This document shows positions 30,929 to 40,500 of a DNA stretch of 64,000 bases, piece by piece. The stretch is taken from positions 310,001-374,000 of the forward strand of contig JAEBDY010000011.1 in assembly GCA_049997955.1 (NCBI GenBank), in the 5' to 3' direction. The DNA is from Umezawaea sp049997955. GTDB taxonomy: Bacteria > Actinomycetota > Actinomycetes > Mycobacteriales > Pseudonocardiaceae. The translations under genes were made by a program, and so were the position numbers. How positions within the stretch are numbered: the first letter of the stretch is position 1; each line of letters starts with the position of its first letter. The notes beneath the pieces are model-generated. The model had not been told where the DNA came from. It saw only the letters and a program-made list of their open reading frames with translations, and ran no database searches.

Positions 30929-31505
30929 GTGCGTCGTGCCGGGTTGTGGACGTTGGCAGAGCAGCAGGAGTTGGCCGGGTGGGCGGTGTTCGATGCTGGC
31001 CTGCACTGGGTCGGCAAGTCCCTGCCTCGCTGGCCTGGACACCGCCACCGAGGCAGGGACACCCGCGTTGGCGGGCAACGCACTGGCGTTCTTGGCTTAC
31101 CAGTCGATCAGTGTCACGGGCCCCGACGTGCAGACCGCCGTGGAGTTGGTGGACCGGGCGCGCGACGTTGGGACCTCGCGGCTACTGGCCTTGCTGCTGG
31201 AGCGGTTGGCCTGGACCCACGCGGTTGCCGGCGATGTCCGCGAGACCGAACGAGCTCTGCATGCTGCCGAGCGCGCTGTCACTGCACAGGCTGATGTGCC
31301 GGAGCCGGACTGGGTGTACTGGGTCGATGCCGACGAGATCCGCATCATGGCCGGCCGCTGCTGCACCCAGCTGCAATCGCCGCTACGTGCCGTTCCCACG
31401 TTGACCGATGCGCTGGACAGATTCGACGACACCCACGCCCAGGACAAGGCTCTCCACTGCACGAGCCTCGTCCGTGCCTACCTTCACACCGGGGAGATTC
31501 CTCCT
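30929..31505 (+). pseudogene. XRE-type regulator remnant (TPR-like C-terminal domain)
   Basis: The pieces AGLWTLAEQQELAGWAVFDAGLH in one frame and, after a shift near 31050, LAGNALAFLAYQSISVTG, RDVGTSRLLALLLERLAW, THAVAGDVRETERALHAAER and PDWVYWVDADEIRIMAGRC match the helical repeat domain of large actinobacterial XRE-family regulators. The DNA-binding domain is gone and the end is cut by a cutA fragment. Pseudogene. Confidence 0.6.
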
Positions 31506-31656
31506 TGTGCCAGGAGTAGGCGTCGACCGGTCCGATGACCTCGGCGCCACCGGCCAGGTCCGCCGCCGGCGTCGATTGCGCCAGTTGTCCGGCCAGCCCC
31601 ACGGTGTCGGTCGTCGTGCTCACCTTCAGCACGCGCGTGTCATCCACATCGATCAC
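31500..31656 (-). pseudogene. 5' fragment of a CutA1-like gene
   Basis: On the minus strand VLKVSTTTDTVGLAGQLAQ and GGAEVIGPVDAYSWHKEE align with the start of CutA divalent-cation tolerance proteins, which begin V-x-V-STTT and have IxGPVxSxxWHEG. Only about 50 codons remain before it runs into the XRE remnant. Confidence 0.5.
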
Positions 31657-31767
31657 CCTAGCCAGACACGGCCACCCCTTGCTTCCCGGAGTTCACGCCG
31701 TCGGGCGGTGCCAGAACAGCACGGTGATCAGCGGAACACATGTGTCCATTCGGGAGTTGACCATGGC

Positions 31768-32540
31768 ATGAGTCAACTCGTGGACCGCGCGATCACCGCC
31801 CTGCGTTCCGAGCACGACGTGCTCGCCGACCTCGCCCGCGGCCTCACCGACGACCAGTTGGCCACTCCCAGCGGTGCTGCGGAATGGACCGTCGCCCAGG
31901 CCTTCTCCCACCTCGGCAGCGGCGCGGAGATCGTCGCGCGCCGATCGCGCAGGCCGCCGGAGAGACCGTGGCGGCCGAGGACAACCAGGCGGTCTGGGCC
32001 CGCTGGGACGTGTCCGCGCCGCGAGCGCAGGTCGAGGGTTTTCTGGAGCACAACGGCCGCTGGCTCGATGCGGTCGAGGCGCTCACCCCTGAGCAGCGCT
32101 CGTCGATGACCGTCGACCTCGGCTTCCTGCCGGAGCCGATCCCGCTGGCGGCCGCACTGGGCATGCGGCTCAACGAGGTGGCCAACCACTCGTGGGACGT
32201 GCGCGTGGCCTTCGATCCGGACGCCGGGGTGGACGCCGACTCGGCCGTGGTGCTCCTCGAACTCCTGGCCGGTCCCGTGGGCTTCATGCTGGGCTTCGTC
32301 GCGAAGCCCAGCGAACTCACGAGCCCGGTGACCCTCGCTACCCCCGGGGCAGGTCTGGTGATCGACGACTCGGTCACCGTCGTGGGCCACCTCGAATCGC
32401 CTTCGGCGACGTTCAATGGACCGCCGGAAGCGCTGGTCCGGCTGATCAGCGGCCGTCTCAAGGCGCCATACGACAATGGGGTCACCGTCGAGGGCACCGT
32501 CACGCTCGACGACCTGCGCCGGGTGTTCCCCGGCTTTTGA
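31768..32540 (+). pseudogene. maleylpyruvate isomerase family (mycothiol-dependent) gene with a frameshift
   Basis: The start is clean: MSQLVDRAITALRSEHDVLADLARGLTDDQLA, SGAAEWTVAQAFSHLGSGAEI. Near 31935 the frame shifts by one step, and the rest continues as AAEDNQAVWARWDV, GMRLNEVANHSWDVRVAFD and VTVEGTVTLDDLRRVFPGF, a full-length DinB-like MDMPI protein with the metal-binding His of NHSWDVR. One indel separates a normal gene from this one, so either recent decay or a sequence error would explain it. Confidence 0.75.
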
Positions 32541-32809
32541 CGGGATCGGCCGGGCAGGGCGACGCGACCGACTTCGCCGACTTGGCGTCCGACCCACTCA
32601 GTGCTCCAACGTGACGGCCAGGATCACGTTCTCTGCGACGCCGACCCGGCTGAGCAGGCGCTGACCGTCGTCCGGGAGTTGTCCGGACACTGATCCCCTG
32701 GTGGCAGGACCCGACGCGTTCTGCCCCCAGGAGGCCCACCGCGACTACGCCCAGGCCACTTGTGGAGTGCACGCTCGCTGGGTTCGGCGCGAAGCAGTCG
32801 GCCTGGTAC

Positions 32810-32960
32810 CGGGCACGTTCATGAGGTACGTCGAGCGGCACGCCTGCCGCGTTCAAGACCTCCCGGACGGTCGAGGATGTGATCCAGTGGCCGCGTCGGG
32901 CCAGCTTGCCTTGGACCCGCCGATGTCTCCACCTCGAATTCCAGGGCTGGGGCCTTTCGC
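32810..32960 (-). pseudogene. transposase/integrase fragment
   Basis: On the minus strand PWNSRWRHRRVQGKLARR followed by GHWITSSTVREVLNAAGV matches the stretch just before the DDE core of IS481/IS3-like integrases (usually NPRWGYRRIQGEL..LGH..ASTVxxILxxAGI). Nothing of the catalytic core follows in frame. A short transposase scar. Confidence 0.6.
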
Positions 32961-33146
32961 TCCAACGACTTGAGCGAGCGGTCAGCGGCCGAGAGTTGCC
33001 GAGACGGTTGCGCTTGTGGACCGGTCACGTGGCGCAGGAGCCGGCCTGCCCAGTCGAACAGCTCGCGCCGGCCTGAAGTCCACCGAGTCGACTCCACGAA
33101 ATCCAGGGCACATCACGGGCTTGGTCGACTGGTGTCCGCAGACCGG

Positions 33147-34028
33147 TCAAGTGGAGGTTGGTGGGGTGCTGATCACCTCGTAGAGGCTTGTCCAGGAGCT
33201 GGCGGCGTGGCCCGCGGCGATCGCTTGGTCGTAGTGCGACTTCACCGCGGAGGGCAGGGAGGTGTCGATGCCCGCGTCCTCACTGGCGCCGACCACGTGG
33301 TCGGCGGTGGCGCCCATCATGAAGACGCTGGCCAGGTCGCCGGGGTGCCGGCCCCGGTCCACGGAGTCGGCTGCCTGGTCCAGGTATGAGGCCATGTCGT
33401 CGAACAAGGCGGCCGCGTAGGGGCGGAAGGTGGTCGCGGATACCCCCGCCGATTTCAGCAAGGCGGTGGCGTGCAGGTAGACGGACAGGGAGGTCAGGAA
33501 GATGTCCAGCTGCGCCTGGTAGAACAGCTGCGCCAAGGCGTGGTCCTCGCCGCGGTAGTCGGGTTTGCCGATCAGCCGCAGGGTTGGCTCGTGGGCGTCG
33601 AACGTCGGTCGTGGACCGCTGTAGAAGACGTACGCGGCGTCTTTGCCGACCAGTGGTGCGGGCACCATGATTCCGCCGACCAGCAGGGTGGCCTCGCGGT
33701 CCGCCAGCCAGGTGGCGGCTTCACGGCTGCGGCGTGGGGTGTCAGAGCTGAGGTTGACGACCACCTTGCCCGCCAACGCCTCACCCACCGGATCGAGCAG
33801 GTCGTGCATCGCCTGGTAGTCGGTGAGGCTGACAATCACCAGTTCGTTGGCGTGCAGTGCCTCCTCCAGCGTCGCGGCGTGGACCGCCCCCTCATCGACC
33901 AGGGGAGCGGCGCGGGCCGGGGTTCGGTTCCACACGGTCGTGGGACGGCCGTTGGCCAGGAAGGTGCGGACCATCGCCTGCCCCATCGGGCCGAGGCCGA
34001 TGACGGTCACGCCTTGCGCGTCATTCAT
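33147..34028 (-). CDS. imine reductase-like NAD(P)-dependent oxidoreductase (second of a pair)
   Basis: A 293-residue protein of the 6-phosphogluconate/beta-hydroxyacid dehydrogenase superfamily. The cofactor motif is VTVIGLGPMGQAMVRTFL with TVWNRTPARA, and the inter-domain helix reads AQLFYQAQLDIFLTSLSVYLHATALLKSAGV, as in imine reductases that form intertwined dimers. It starts inside the end of the paralogue at 34021-34893 (8-base overlap), so the two are coupled. It reduces a C=N bond in an unknown substrate by family. Confidence 0.82.
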   Translation of the reverse strand: MNDAQGVTVIGLGPMGQAMVRTFLANGRPTTVWNRTPARAAPLVDEGAVHAATLEEALHANELVIVSLTDYQAMHDLLDPVGEALAGKVVVNLSSDTPRRSREAATWLADREATLLVGGIMVPAPLVGKDAAYVFYSGPRPTFDAHEPTLRLIGKPDYRGEDHALAQLFYQAQLDIFLTSLSVYLHATALLKSAGVSATTFRPYAAALFDDMASYLDQAADSVDRGRHPGDLASVFMMGATADHVVGASEDAGIDTSLPSAVKSHYDQAIAAGHAASSWTSLYEVISTPPTST

Positions 34029-34893
34029 GGCTTGCGCCTTTCTTGAGCAGTTCGATCACGCCGGTGATGTCCTCGTGGCCATGCCCGTCGGCGACCCTGC
34101 GGGTCATCAGCGGGCCGAGGGGTGCGATCAGTTCGGGGCTGATGCCGCTGCGCTCTGCCAGTTCCAGCAGTTCGGTAAAGCCCGCGGACTGCATGGCCAG
34201 GCTGGAGACGACGCCGACCGAGTAGTCGCCGCGGTCGATCTGCTCGGCGGCTGACGCCGCGAAGCCGACCATGGTGGTGAGCCAGCGGGTCAGCAGCGGT
34301 GCGAAGGACGTCGCCGCGACGCCCTCCGAGCCGACCACCGCGTAGGCGTGCAGGATGCCCGCCAGCAGCCCGTACATGCCGCTGAGCAGCGACAGGTCGT
34401 ACAGGGCCGCCGAACCCGGATCGGTGCCGAGGTGATGGCTCTCGCCGAAGCGGTCCAGCACGGGTCTTGCCTGGTCGAAGGCCGTCCGGGACCCGCTGTA
34501 GAGGATGAAGGCCGCCGGGGTCGCGATCATGGGGGGCACGGCCATGATCCCGCCGTCGAGGTAGTCGGCGCCGCGCTCGGTCGCCCACGCGGCGAGGTCG
34601 CGCGCCTGCGCCGGGGTGCAGCTGGTCAGGTTGACGATGGTCTTGCCGTCCAGGGGACCGGCCGTGCCGAGCACGTCGCGCACGGAACTGTGGTCCAGCA
34701 GGCAGAGGATCACGAGCCTGCTGGCCGCCACCGCGTCCCGCGCCGTGCCTGCGCGCAGGGAGCCACGCGGTTCCGGTCTGGTCGCGGAGCGGTTCCACAC
34801 GGTTGTCGGATGGCCTGCGGCGAGCAGGGCTTCGGCGAGGGCCGAGCCCATCGCGCCCAGGCCCAGCACTGTCGTCGGGGGGAGTTCGGTCAT
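34021..34893 (-). CDS. imine reductase-like NAD(P)-dependent oxidoreductase (first of a pair)
   Basis: A 290-residue paralogue of the downstream gene. The motif TVLGLGAMGSALAEALLAAGH with TTVWNRSATR binds NADP, and the substrate helix GSAALYDLSLLSGMYGLLAGILHAYAVV has the Asp typical of imine reductases/reductive aminases. The start MTELPPTT at 34893 is preferred; nine extra codons upstream lack homology. It diverges from the SARP/AfsR regulator gene 89 bases away, which is the likely controller. Confidence 0.85.
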   Translation of the reverse strand: MTELPPTTVLGLGAMGSALAEALLAAGHPTTVWNRSATRPEPRGSLRAGTARDAVAASRLVILCLLDHSSVRDVLGTAGPLDGKTIVNLTSCTPAQARDLAAWATERGADYLDGGIMAVPPMIATPAAFILYSGSRTAFDQARPVLDRFGESHHLGTDPGSAALYDLSLLSGMYGLLAGILHAYAVVGSEGVAATSFAPLLTRWLTTMVGFAASAAEQIDRGDYSVGVVSSLAMQSAGFTELLELAERSGISPELIAPLGPLMTRRVADGHGHEDITGVIELLKKGASHE

Positions 34894-34982
34894 GGGGCGA
34901 GTGTGGGGTGGGGTTCGCACGGGGTTCTGGTGGTTTTCGCACGGCTCCGTTTTTGTCGGTGGCCGCGGATACCTTCCTCCTT

Positions 34983-37900
34983 GTGCGATTCGGAGTGCTG
35001 GGGCCGCTGGCCGCGTGGACCACCGACGGGCACCCGGTGCGGGTGTCCGAGGTCAAGGTGCGTGCGCTGCTCGCCGTCCTGCTGATCGAGGTCGGCAGGC
35101 CGGTGTCGGTGGACCGGCTCGTCCAAGACCTGTGGGGCGACCGTCCGCCTGCCTCGCCGTCGAACTCGGTGCAGACCAAGGTCTCCCAGCTCCGGAGGAT
35201 GTTGGAGGACGGCGAGCCGGGCGCGCGACGGCTCGTGGTGCGCCAGGCGCCGGGGTACCTGCTGCGGGTCGAGCCGGACGAGGTCGACGTGACGCGGTTC
35301 CGGGCCTTGGCGGCGCGGGCCGCGGCCGTCGACGACCCCCGACGTCGGGTGGCGCTGTGGTCGGAGGCGCTCGAGTTGTGGCGCGGGCCCGCGTTGGCGG
35401 ACTTCGCGGACGAACCGTTCGCGACGGCGGTCGTCGCGCAGTGGGAGGAGGAACGGCTCGGCGCGCTGGAGGGCCTCGTCGAGGCGCGGATCGACCTGGG
35501 CGAACACGCCGCGGTGATCGGCGAGCTGAACGACCTGACCGAACGGCATCCGTTGCGCGAGCGGTTGCACGCGGCCCGGATGCGGGCGCTCTACCGGTCA
35601 GGCAGGCAGACCGACGCGCTCGCGGGCTACCGCGCGCTGCGGGAGCGGCTGGCCGACGAACTGGGCGTGGAACCCGGTCCGGAGCTGGCGGCCGTGCACC
35701 AGGCGATCCTGGAGCAGAACCTCGAAGCCGCGCCCCCGCGGCCGTTGTCCAACCTGCCCGCGCCGGTGAGCGACCTGATCGGCCGGGACGAGGCCGTCGT
35801 CGAGGTGGGTGACCTCGTCGGGAAGTACCGGCTGGTCACGCTCACCGGCCCAGGCGGGGTCGGCAAGACTCGGCTGGCTGTGGAGACGGCGCGGCACGTC
35901 GTGGCGCGCGATGGTGCCTGGCTGGTCGAGTTCGCGGGTCCGGTCGACGCCCCGATCGAGGAGGTCGTCGCGGCTGCGCTCGGCCTCCGCGAGGACACCG
36001 GCACGATCGTGGAAGCGTTGCGGGGCAAGCAGATGCTGCTCGTGCTGGACAACTGCGAGCGGATGGTCGGCCCGGTCGCGGAGTTCACCGCCCGGCTGTT
36101 GGCGGCGGCGCCGGGCCTCCGCGTGGTGGCCACCAGCCAAGAGCCGCTGGGGCTCGCTGGAGAACAGCTCTGGCCGGTGCCGCCGTTGGAGGTTCCCGGC
36201 GAGTCCGAGCACCCGCCGGAGTTCAGCGCCGTCCAGCTGTTCGTCGCGCGGGCAGGCGCCGCGGCGCCGGGGTTCACGCTGACGTTCGACAACCTGGAGG
36301 CGGTCGCCGCGATCTGCCGTCGCCTGGACGGGATTCCGCTGGCGCTGGAGATGGCCGCCACCAGGGTGCGCGCGCTCGGCGTGCACGAACTGCTGGACCG
36401 GCTCGACGACCGGTTCCGGCTGCTCGCGACCGGGCACCGCGACGCGCCCGCCCGGCAGCGCACGCTCCGCGCGGTGATCGACTGGAGCTGGGAGCTGCTG
36501 TCGGAGGCCGAGCGCGCGGTGTTGAGCGGACTGGCCGTGCACGCCGAGAGCTGTTCGCTGGAGGCCGCCGAGCGCGTGTGCGGGGGCGACGACGTGGTCG
36601 ACCAGGTGGTTCGGCTGGTGGGGCGGTCGCTGGTGGTCGTGCTGCCCGGCCCCCGGTACCGGCTGCTCGAGTCCGTGGCCGCGTACTGCCTCGAACAGCT
36701 GCGGGAAAGGGGAGAACTCGACGCGTTGCGGCGTGCGCACCTCGACTACTACACGGACCTGGCGGAACGGGCCGACGGCCGGTTGCGCGGCGGCGAGCAG
36801 CGGACGTGGCTGAGAAGGCTGACCGCGGAGGGGCCGAACCTGCGGACCGCGCTGGACCACGCGGTGCGGATCGGCGACGCGGACGTCGCGCTGCGGCTGG
36901 TCAACGCCCAGGCGTGGTACTGGTTCCTGCGCGGCCGGTTGCGCGAAGGGCAGCGATCGTTGAGCACGGCGTTGTCCGTCGTCGGGGGCGACGAGCGGGA
37001 GCGAGTTCGGGCGACGGCGTGGCTGGCGGGGTTCGCGGCGCTGATCGGCGAAGGCGGAGGGCTGGCCGAGCAGGCGGCCAAGGCGTTGGCCGCGTTCGAG
37101 GGCGTCGACGACCCGGCGGGGCTGGCGCGCGCGCAGTGGTTCCTCAGCCACGTGCTGAACGGCTCTGGCGACCTGGACGCCTTGGCGGACTTGGCGGGTC
37201 GGTCGTTGGCCGGGTTCACGGCCGTCGGCGACCGCTGGGGCGCCGCCGCCGCGCTGAGCACCCTTGCCGCGCAAGCCCGGCCCCGCGGCTCGCTCGGGGA
37301 CGCGCGACGTTGCGCCGAGCGGAGCGCGGAGGTCTTCCGCGCGCTCGGCGACCGGTGGGGGCAGGTGAAGGTGGCGGACGTGCTCAGCTCGTTGGCGGAG
37401 ATCGACGGCGACTACGACGAGGCGGAACGGCTGCACCTGGAGGCGTTGCGCGGCGCCGAGGAACTGGGGCTGTCGATCGAGATGTCCTACGAACTCTCAG
37501 GGCTGGGCCGAATCGAGCTGCTGCGAGGGGACTACGAGCGGGCCGAAGGACTGCACTGGCAGGCGATGCGGCTGGCCACGGAGCAATCGCACCTGCGGGG
37601 AGTGCAGTTCGCCGAGGTCGGGCTGGGCATCGGCGCTCGACGGCAGGGCAGGCTCGACAAGGCCGAGAAGCACCTGACGGCGTGGCTGGAGTGGTGCCGC
37701 GGGATCGACGGTGAGCTGGGCGTGGCGCTGATCATGGCCGAACTTGGGTTCGTGGCGGAGCAGCGCGGGGACGTTGAGCTGGCGCTGGCCCGGCAGAGGG
37801 AGGGGCACCGGGCGGCGAAGGCGACCGGGGATCCCCGGTCGGTGGCGCTGTCGATGGAGGGACTGGCTGGGGCATACACGCTGGCGGGCGACCACGTGCG

Positions 37901-38078
37901 GGCGGCCAGGTTGCTGGGTGCGGCGGCGGAGGCCCGCGGCGGGCCGTTGCCCTGGGGGGAACGGGGGGATGTCGATCGCATCAGCGCGGCGGTGGAGCTG
38001 GCGTTGGGGAGTGAGGTGTTCAAGGTGGAGTTCCGCCACGGGGTGGAGGGAATCGCGAAGGTGGTGGCCATCGGGTGA
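34983..38078 (+). CDS. AfsR/SARP-family regulator with NB-ARC and TPR domains
   Basis: A 1031-residue activator. The N-terminal OmpR-like winged helix VRFGVLGPLAAW with ALLAVLLIEVGRPVSVDRLVQDLWG is followed by the bacterial transcriptional activation domain (to about 250). The NTPase domain has Walker A GPGGVGKTRLAVE (near 289-300), Walker B MLLVLDNCERM and RGGKQM/ARNC-type motifs. TPR-like helices fill the C-terminal half. The GTG at 34983 matches the conserved N-terminus. It likely activates the divergent imine reductase pair. Confidence 0.9.
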   Translation: MRFGVLGPLAAWTTDGHPVRVSEVKVRALLAVLLIEVGRPVSVDRLVQDLWGDRPPASPSNSVQTKVSQLRRMLEDGEPGARRLVVRQAPGYLLRVEPDEVDVTRFRALAARAAAVDDPRRRVALWSEALELWRGPALADFADEPFATAVVAQWEEERLGALEGLVEARIDLGEHAAVIGELNDLTERHPLRERLHAARMRALYRSGRQTDALAGYRALRERLADELGVEPGPELAAVHQAILEQNLEAAPPRPLSNLPAPVSDLIGRDEAVVEVGDLVGKYRLVTLTGPGGVGKTRLAVETARHVVARDGAWLVEFAGPVDAPIEEVVAAALGLREDTGTIVEALRGKQMLLVLDNCERMVGPVAEFTARLLAAAPGLRVVATSQEPLGLAGEQLWPVPPLEVPGESEHPPEFSAVQLFVARAGAAAPGFTLTFDNLEAVAAICRRLDGIPLALEMAATRVRALGVHELLDRLDDRFRLLATGHRDAPARQRTLRAVIDWSWELLSEAERAVLSGLAVHAESCSLEAAERVCGGDDVVDQVVRLVGRSLVVVLPGPRYRLLESVAAYCLEQLRERGELDALRRAHLDYYTDLAERADGRLRGGEQRTWLRRLTAEGPNLRTALDHAVRIGDADVALRLVNAQAWYWFLRGRLREGQRSLSTALSVVGGDERERVRATAWLAGFAALIGEGGGLAEQAAKALAAFEGVDDPAGLARAQWFLSHVLNGSGDLDALADLAGRSLAGFTAVGDRWGAAAALSTLAAQARPRGSLGDARRCAERSAEVFRALGDRWGQVKVADVLSSLAEIDGDYDEAERLHLEALRGAEELGLSIEMSYELSGLGRIELLRGDYERAEGLHWQAMRLATEQSHLRGVQFAEVGLGIGARRQGRLDKAEKHLTAWLEWCRGIDGELGVALIMAELGFVAEQRGDVELALARQREGHRAAKATGDPRSVALSMEGLAGAYTLAGDHVRAARLLGAAAEARGGPLPWGERGDVDRISAAVELALGSEVFKVEFRHGVEGIAKVVAIG

Positions 38079-38324
38079 TCGCGGCAGTCGACACTGCAAT
38101 CGCCTGTACCTCGCAGGGGGAGTTGAAACAGACTTGCCAAGTGGATTGCCCAGCCAACGCTACGTGATAGACCACTACTTGCCCGCCGTGCATGTTCGAC
38201 CCGAGAGGTGCGGTGTCGCAAAGGTTTGCGCCTGGTTCTCAGGTGATCCGTCCAGTGGCTGTATGCCAGCATGGATGAAGGGAAGCCACAGGCTCGGGTG
38301 GTGGGGGTGGCCGGAGCGGTCGCT
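38079..38324. other. short gene-free interval
   Basis: About 250 bases after the regulator. No gene or hairpin stands out. Confidence 0.4.
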
Positions 38325-38620
38325 ACGCGACCCGCGTTGTAGCGGACCTGCCGAGTTGGCGGGAGCGGTTCGTGGCCATGGCGCTGTCGCTGCGCGGGCA
38401 CCACGCGGACACGCTCATCGTTCCGATGTCGCTGATCTGGGACGCCTACCAGGCCGAGATCCTCGGTGGCCTGGCCGACGCGGGTGAGGATGTCCTGCAC
38501 GTGTTGCTGGAGACGGACGTCAGGGTGCTGTGGGAACAGCTCGAAGCCCGCGCGCCGGTCGCCGCCAACCCGGAGACGAGCGAGCCGGCCCGTGAGTGGA
38601 CCATGAGCAGGGTGGAAGCG
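38325..38620 (+). pseudogene. fragment of a P-loop kinase-like (AAA/chloramphenicol phosphotransferase-type) gene
   Basis: RVVADLPSWRERFVAMALSLRG, then TLIVPMSLIWDAYQAEILGGL and EDVLHVLLETDVRVL match the middle of the roughly 180-residue actinobacterial ATP-binding proteins that read GHTLIVPMTLVDPAYFAEI. The N-terminal Walker A is missing. Sequence similarity ends soon after EPAREWTMSRVEAA. A truncated gene. Confidence 0.55.
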
Positions 38621-38864
38621 GCCGTGGCCGGTTCTGCGGCGGGTTCGCTGACGCGGGGGCCGGTTCGTCACGTCAGGGCTGGTTACCGTACCCAGCCCTG
38701 ACCCCGGCTACTTACGAACACGCTGGTCGAACCGTGCTGCTGCCGTGTCAAGCAGAGCGTCGTGTTCCCCGGTGCTGCGCGGCTGGAAGTTCACCGCGCA
38801 GCACCGGGGTGCGGGTTCGGGTCGATCATCCCGGCCGCAGCGGCGTCACGAGAGGCGAGGCCGT

Positions 38865-39665
38865 CTACTTCTCCCTCAGCAGGTAGACGTTGCCGTTGCC
38901 CTTGCCGTCCGCGTCACTGTTGAAGATCAGGTCCGTGTCGTTGATGAACGCGGCATGAGGGTGCACCGATTCCGATTCGGAAGAGCTCCGGTGCTTGAAC
39001 ATCTTCACGGTGTCGACCTTGTTCGTGCCCGGCTTGATTTAGTAGTAATAAATGTAAGTTGAATTGCCATTTCCGTCTCCTTCGATGATCGTCTGAGTCG
39101 GATTAATGGCGAAGTGGTTGCTGTACTCCCGGATGTCGTAGCTGAAGAACCGCTCTTTGCGGATGTTATAGGTCACCACCTGCTCCGGCGTGTCACCCTG
39201 CGCTCGCTGCGCGAAAGCGGCATCCCGGCCATTGGCTCCCCAGAACGGGTGCACGCCGTGATCGTTCGAATCGGTCAGGAGTGTCTTCTTCTTGGTCCCA
39301 ACGTCGACGAGACCGATCTGGTTCTCGTCGAGCACGTGGTAGAGGAGCGTGTCCCCGTGCACCGGGTTGATCAGCACGTGGTCGACTTTCCCCTCGATCT
39401 TCTTGACCGTTTCGAGCTCGTCCGTTCTCACGTCGATCGTGACGAGTGAGGAACGGTTCTCGTCCTCGTCGTACAGGACGAGACGATCGTCTTCCCGTAC
39501 GACGTCAGGGCGACGATCCCCTTGACGTCGTACCGGTCCGACACGGTGCGGATCTTCTTCTCCTCGTACGGGGCGCGCAGGCTGACCCTGGTGAACGTCC
39601 GGTCCTCGACGAAGAACGCCTCCTCGGTCTCGGGATGAATCCAAGCGAGGGGGTTGGTGGAATGT
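38865..39665 (-). pseudogene. oligogalacturonate lyase-like pseudogene of low GC content
   Basis: On the minus strand a beta-propeller protein can be followed through one frameshift (near 39490) and one in-frame TAA (39039-39041). The order is WIHPETEEAFFVEDRTFTRV, DVKGIVALTSYG, then RLVLYDEDENRSSLVTIDV, VHGDTLLYHVLDENQIGLVD, DHGVHPFWGANGRDAAF, and after the stop SVHPHAAFINDTDLIFNS with NGNVYLLREK. HP-rich blades and the final VHPH motif fit pectate lyase family 22. It contains AT-rich codons (TACATTTATTACTAC), unlike its surroundings, which suggests foreign origin. The 5' end is missing. Confidence 0.65.
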
Positions 39666-40500
39666 GGTCACGGCTGGTGCGCGGTGCCGACGGGCCTCAT
39701 ATCGCGGGAACGCCGTCACGTGGTCTCCATCCGATCGCTCGAGCTCCTCGGTGAGGAGTTGAGCCCCGGTCAGCGCCACGGGATGGTCGACCGATCATCA
39801 CCAACGCCGGAATGACCGTGTCGCTGCACGTCGACCGGACACCGGTCGACTCCACGCTCGCATCGACGACCACGCGGCGCCGCTGCCGGGGCACGACGCG
39901 CGCAGTCCTGCAGGTCAGCGTCGACGCTCGACTGCTCTACGACGCGGTCGACGACCAGACCGCCGTCGACGCGGAACACCGTGGTGTCCACGCCACGGGG
40001 CACACCGATGCGTCCAAGACTCAACGCCTCCCAGGGCAGTAGTGCTGCGCAGAGCCCGTCGGGCCATCCGATGAGCCGCTCACCCAGCCCTCGTGATCCA
40101 CAGAACCGGCGGAGCATCGGGATTGGCCCTCGCTGTTCACCTTGCCTCGCCTCCGTCGGCGGGCGCCGAGGCAACGGCTGCCTGCTGCAAGCCTGATGGA
40201 CACCACAAAGGCTCAGCGAACTCGTTGCGCAGCAACACTGAGTCGCTACTCCCAGCAACCGAGCTCCGTCCCGCGGCGGCACTGACGCCGAGTCCTCGCA
40301 CGGTCCGCCGAGGCAAGACCGCTGGCTTTCCACCACCGGACTTTCGGCACCTGGTTCCAGCCTTTCGGCTGGTACGGGCCAGGTGGCCGCAAGCTCTACG
40401 ACCGCAGGATGATTCACAAGCGTCCGAAGGATGAGGCGCCGCAGACCGGGATCAGCCAGAATGGAAGCGTGTATCCGCGCGTAGGTGAGGCCAACCGGTT
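39666..40500. other. gene-free interval
   Basis: Over 800 bases with open frames on both strands, but none has recognisable motifs. It is probably further decayed sequence. The promoter of the MFS gene should lie close to 40450-40500. Confidence 0.4.

Noticed and set aside
39770..40417. Open frame of about 215 codons on the minus strand
   Set aside because: No recognisable motif, a cysteine/arginine-rich composition, and it lies in a decayed region; not supported as a gene.
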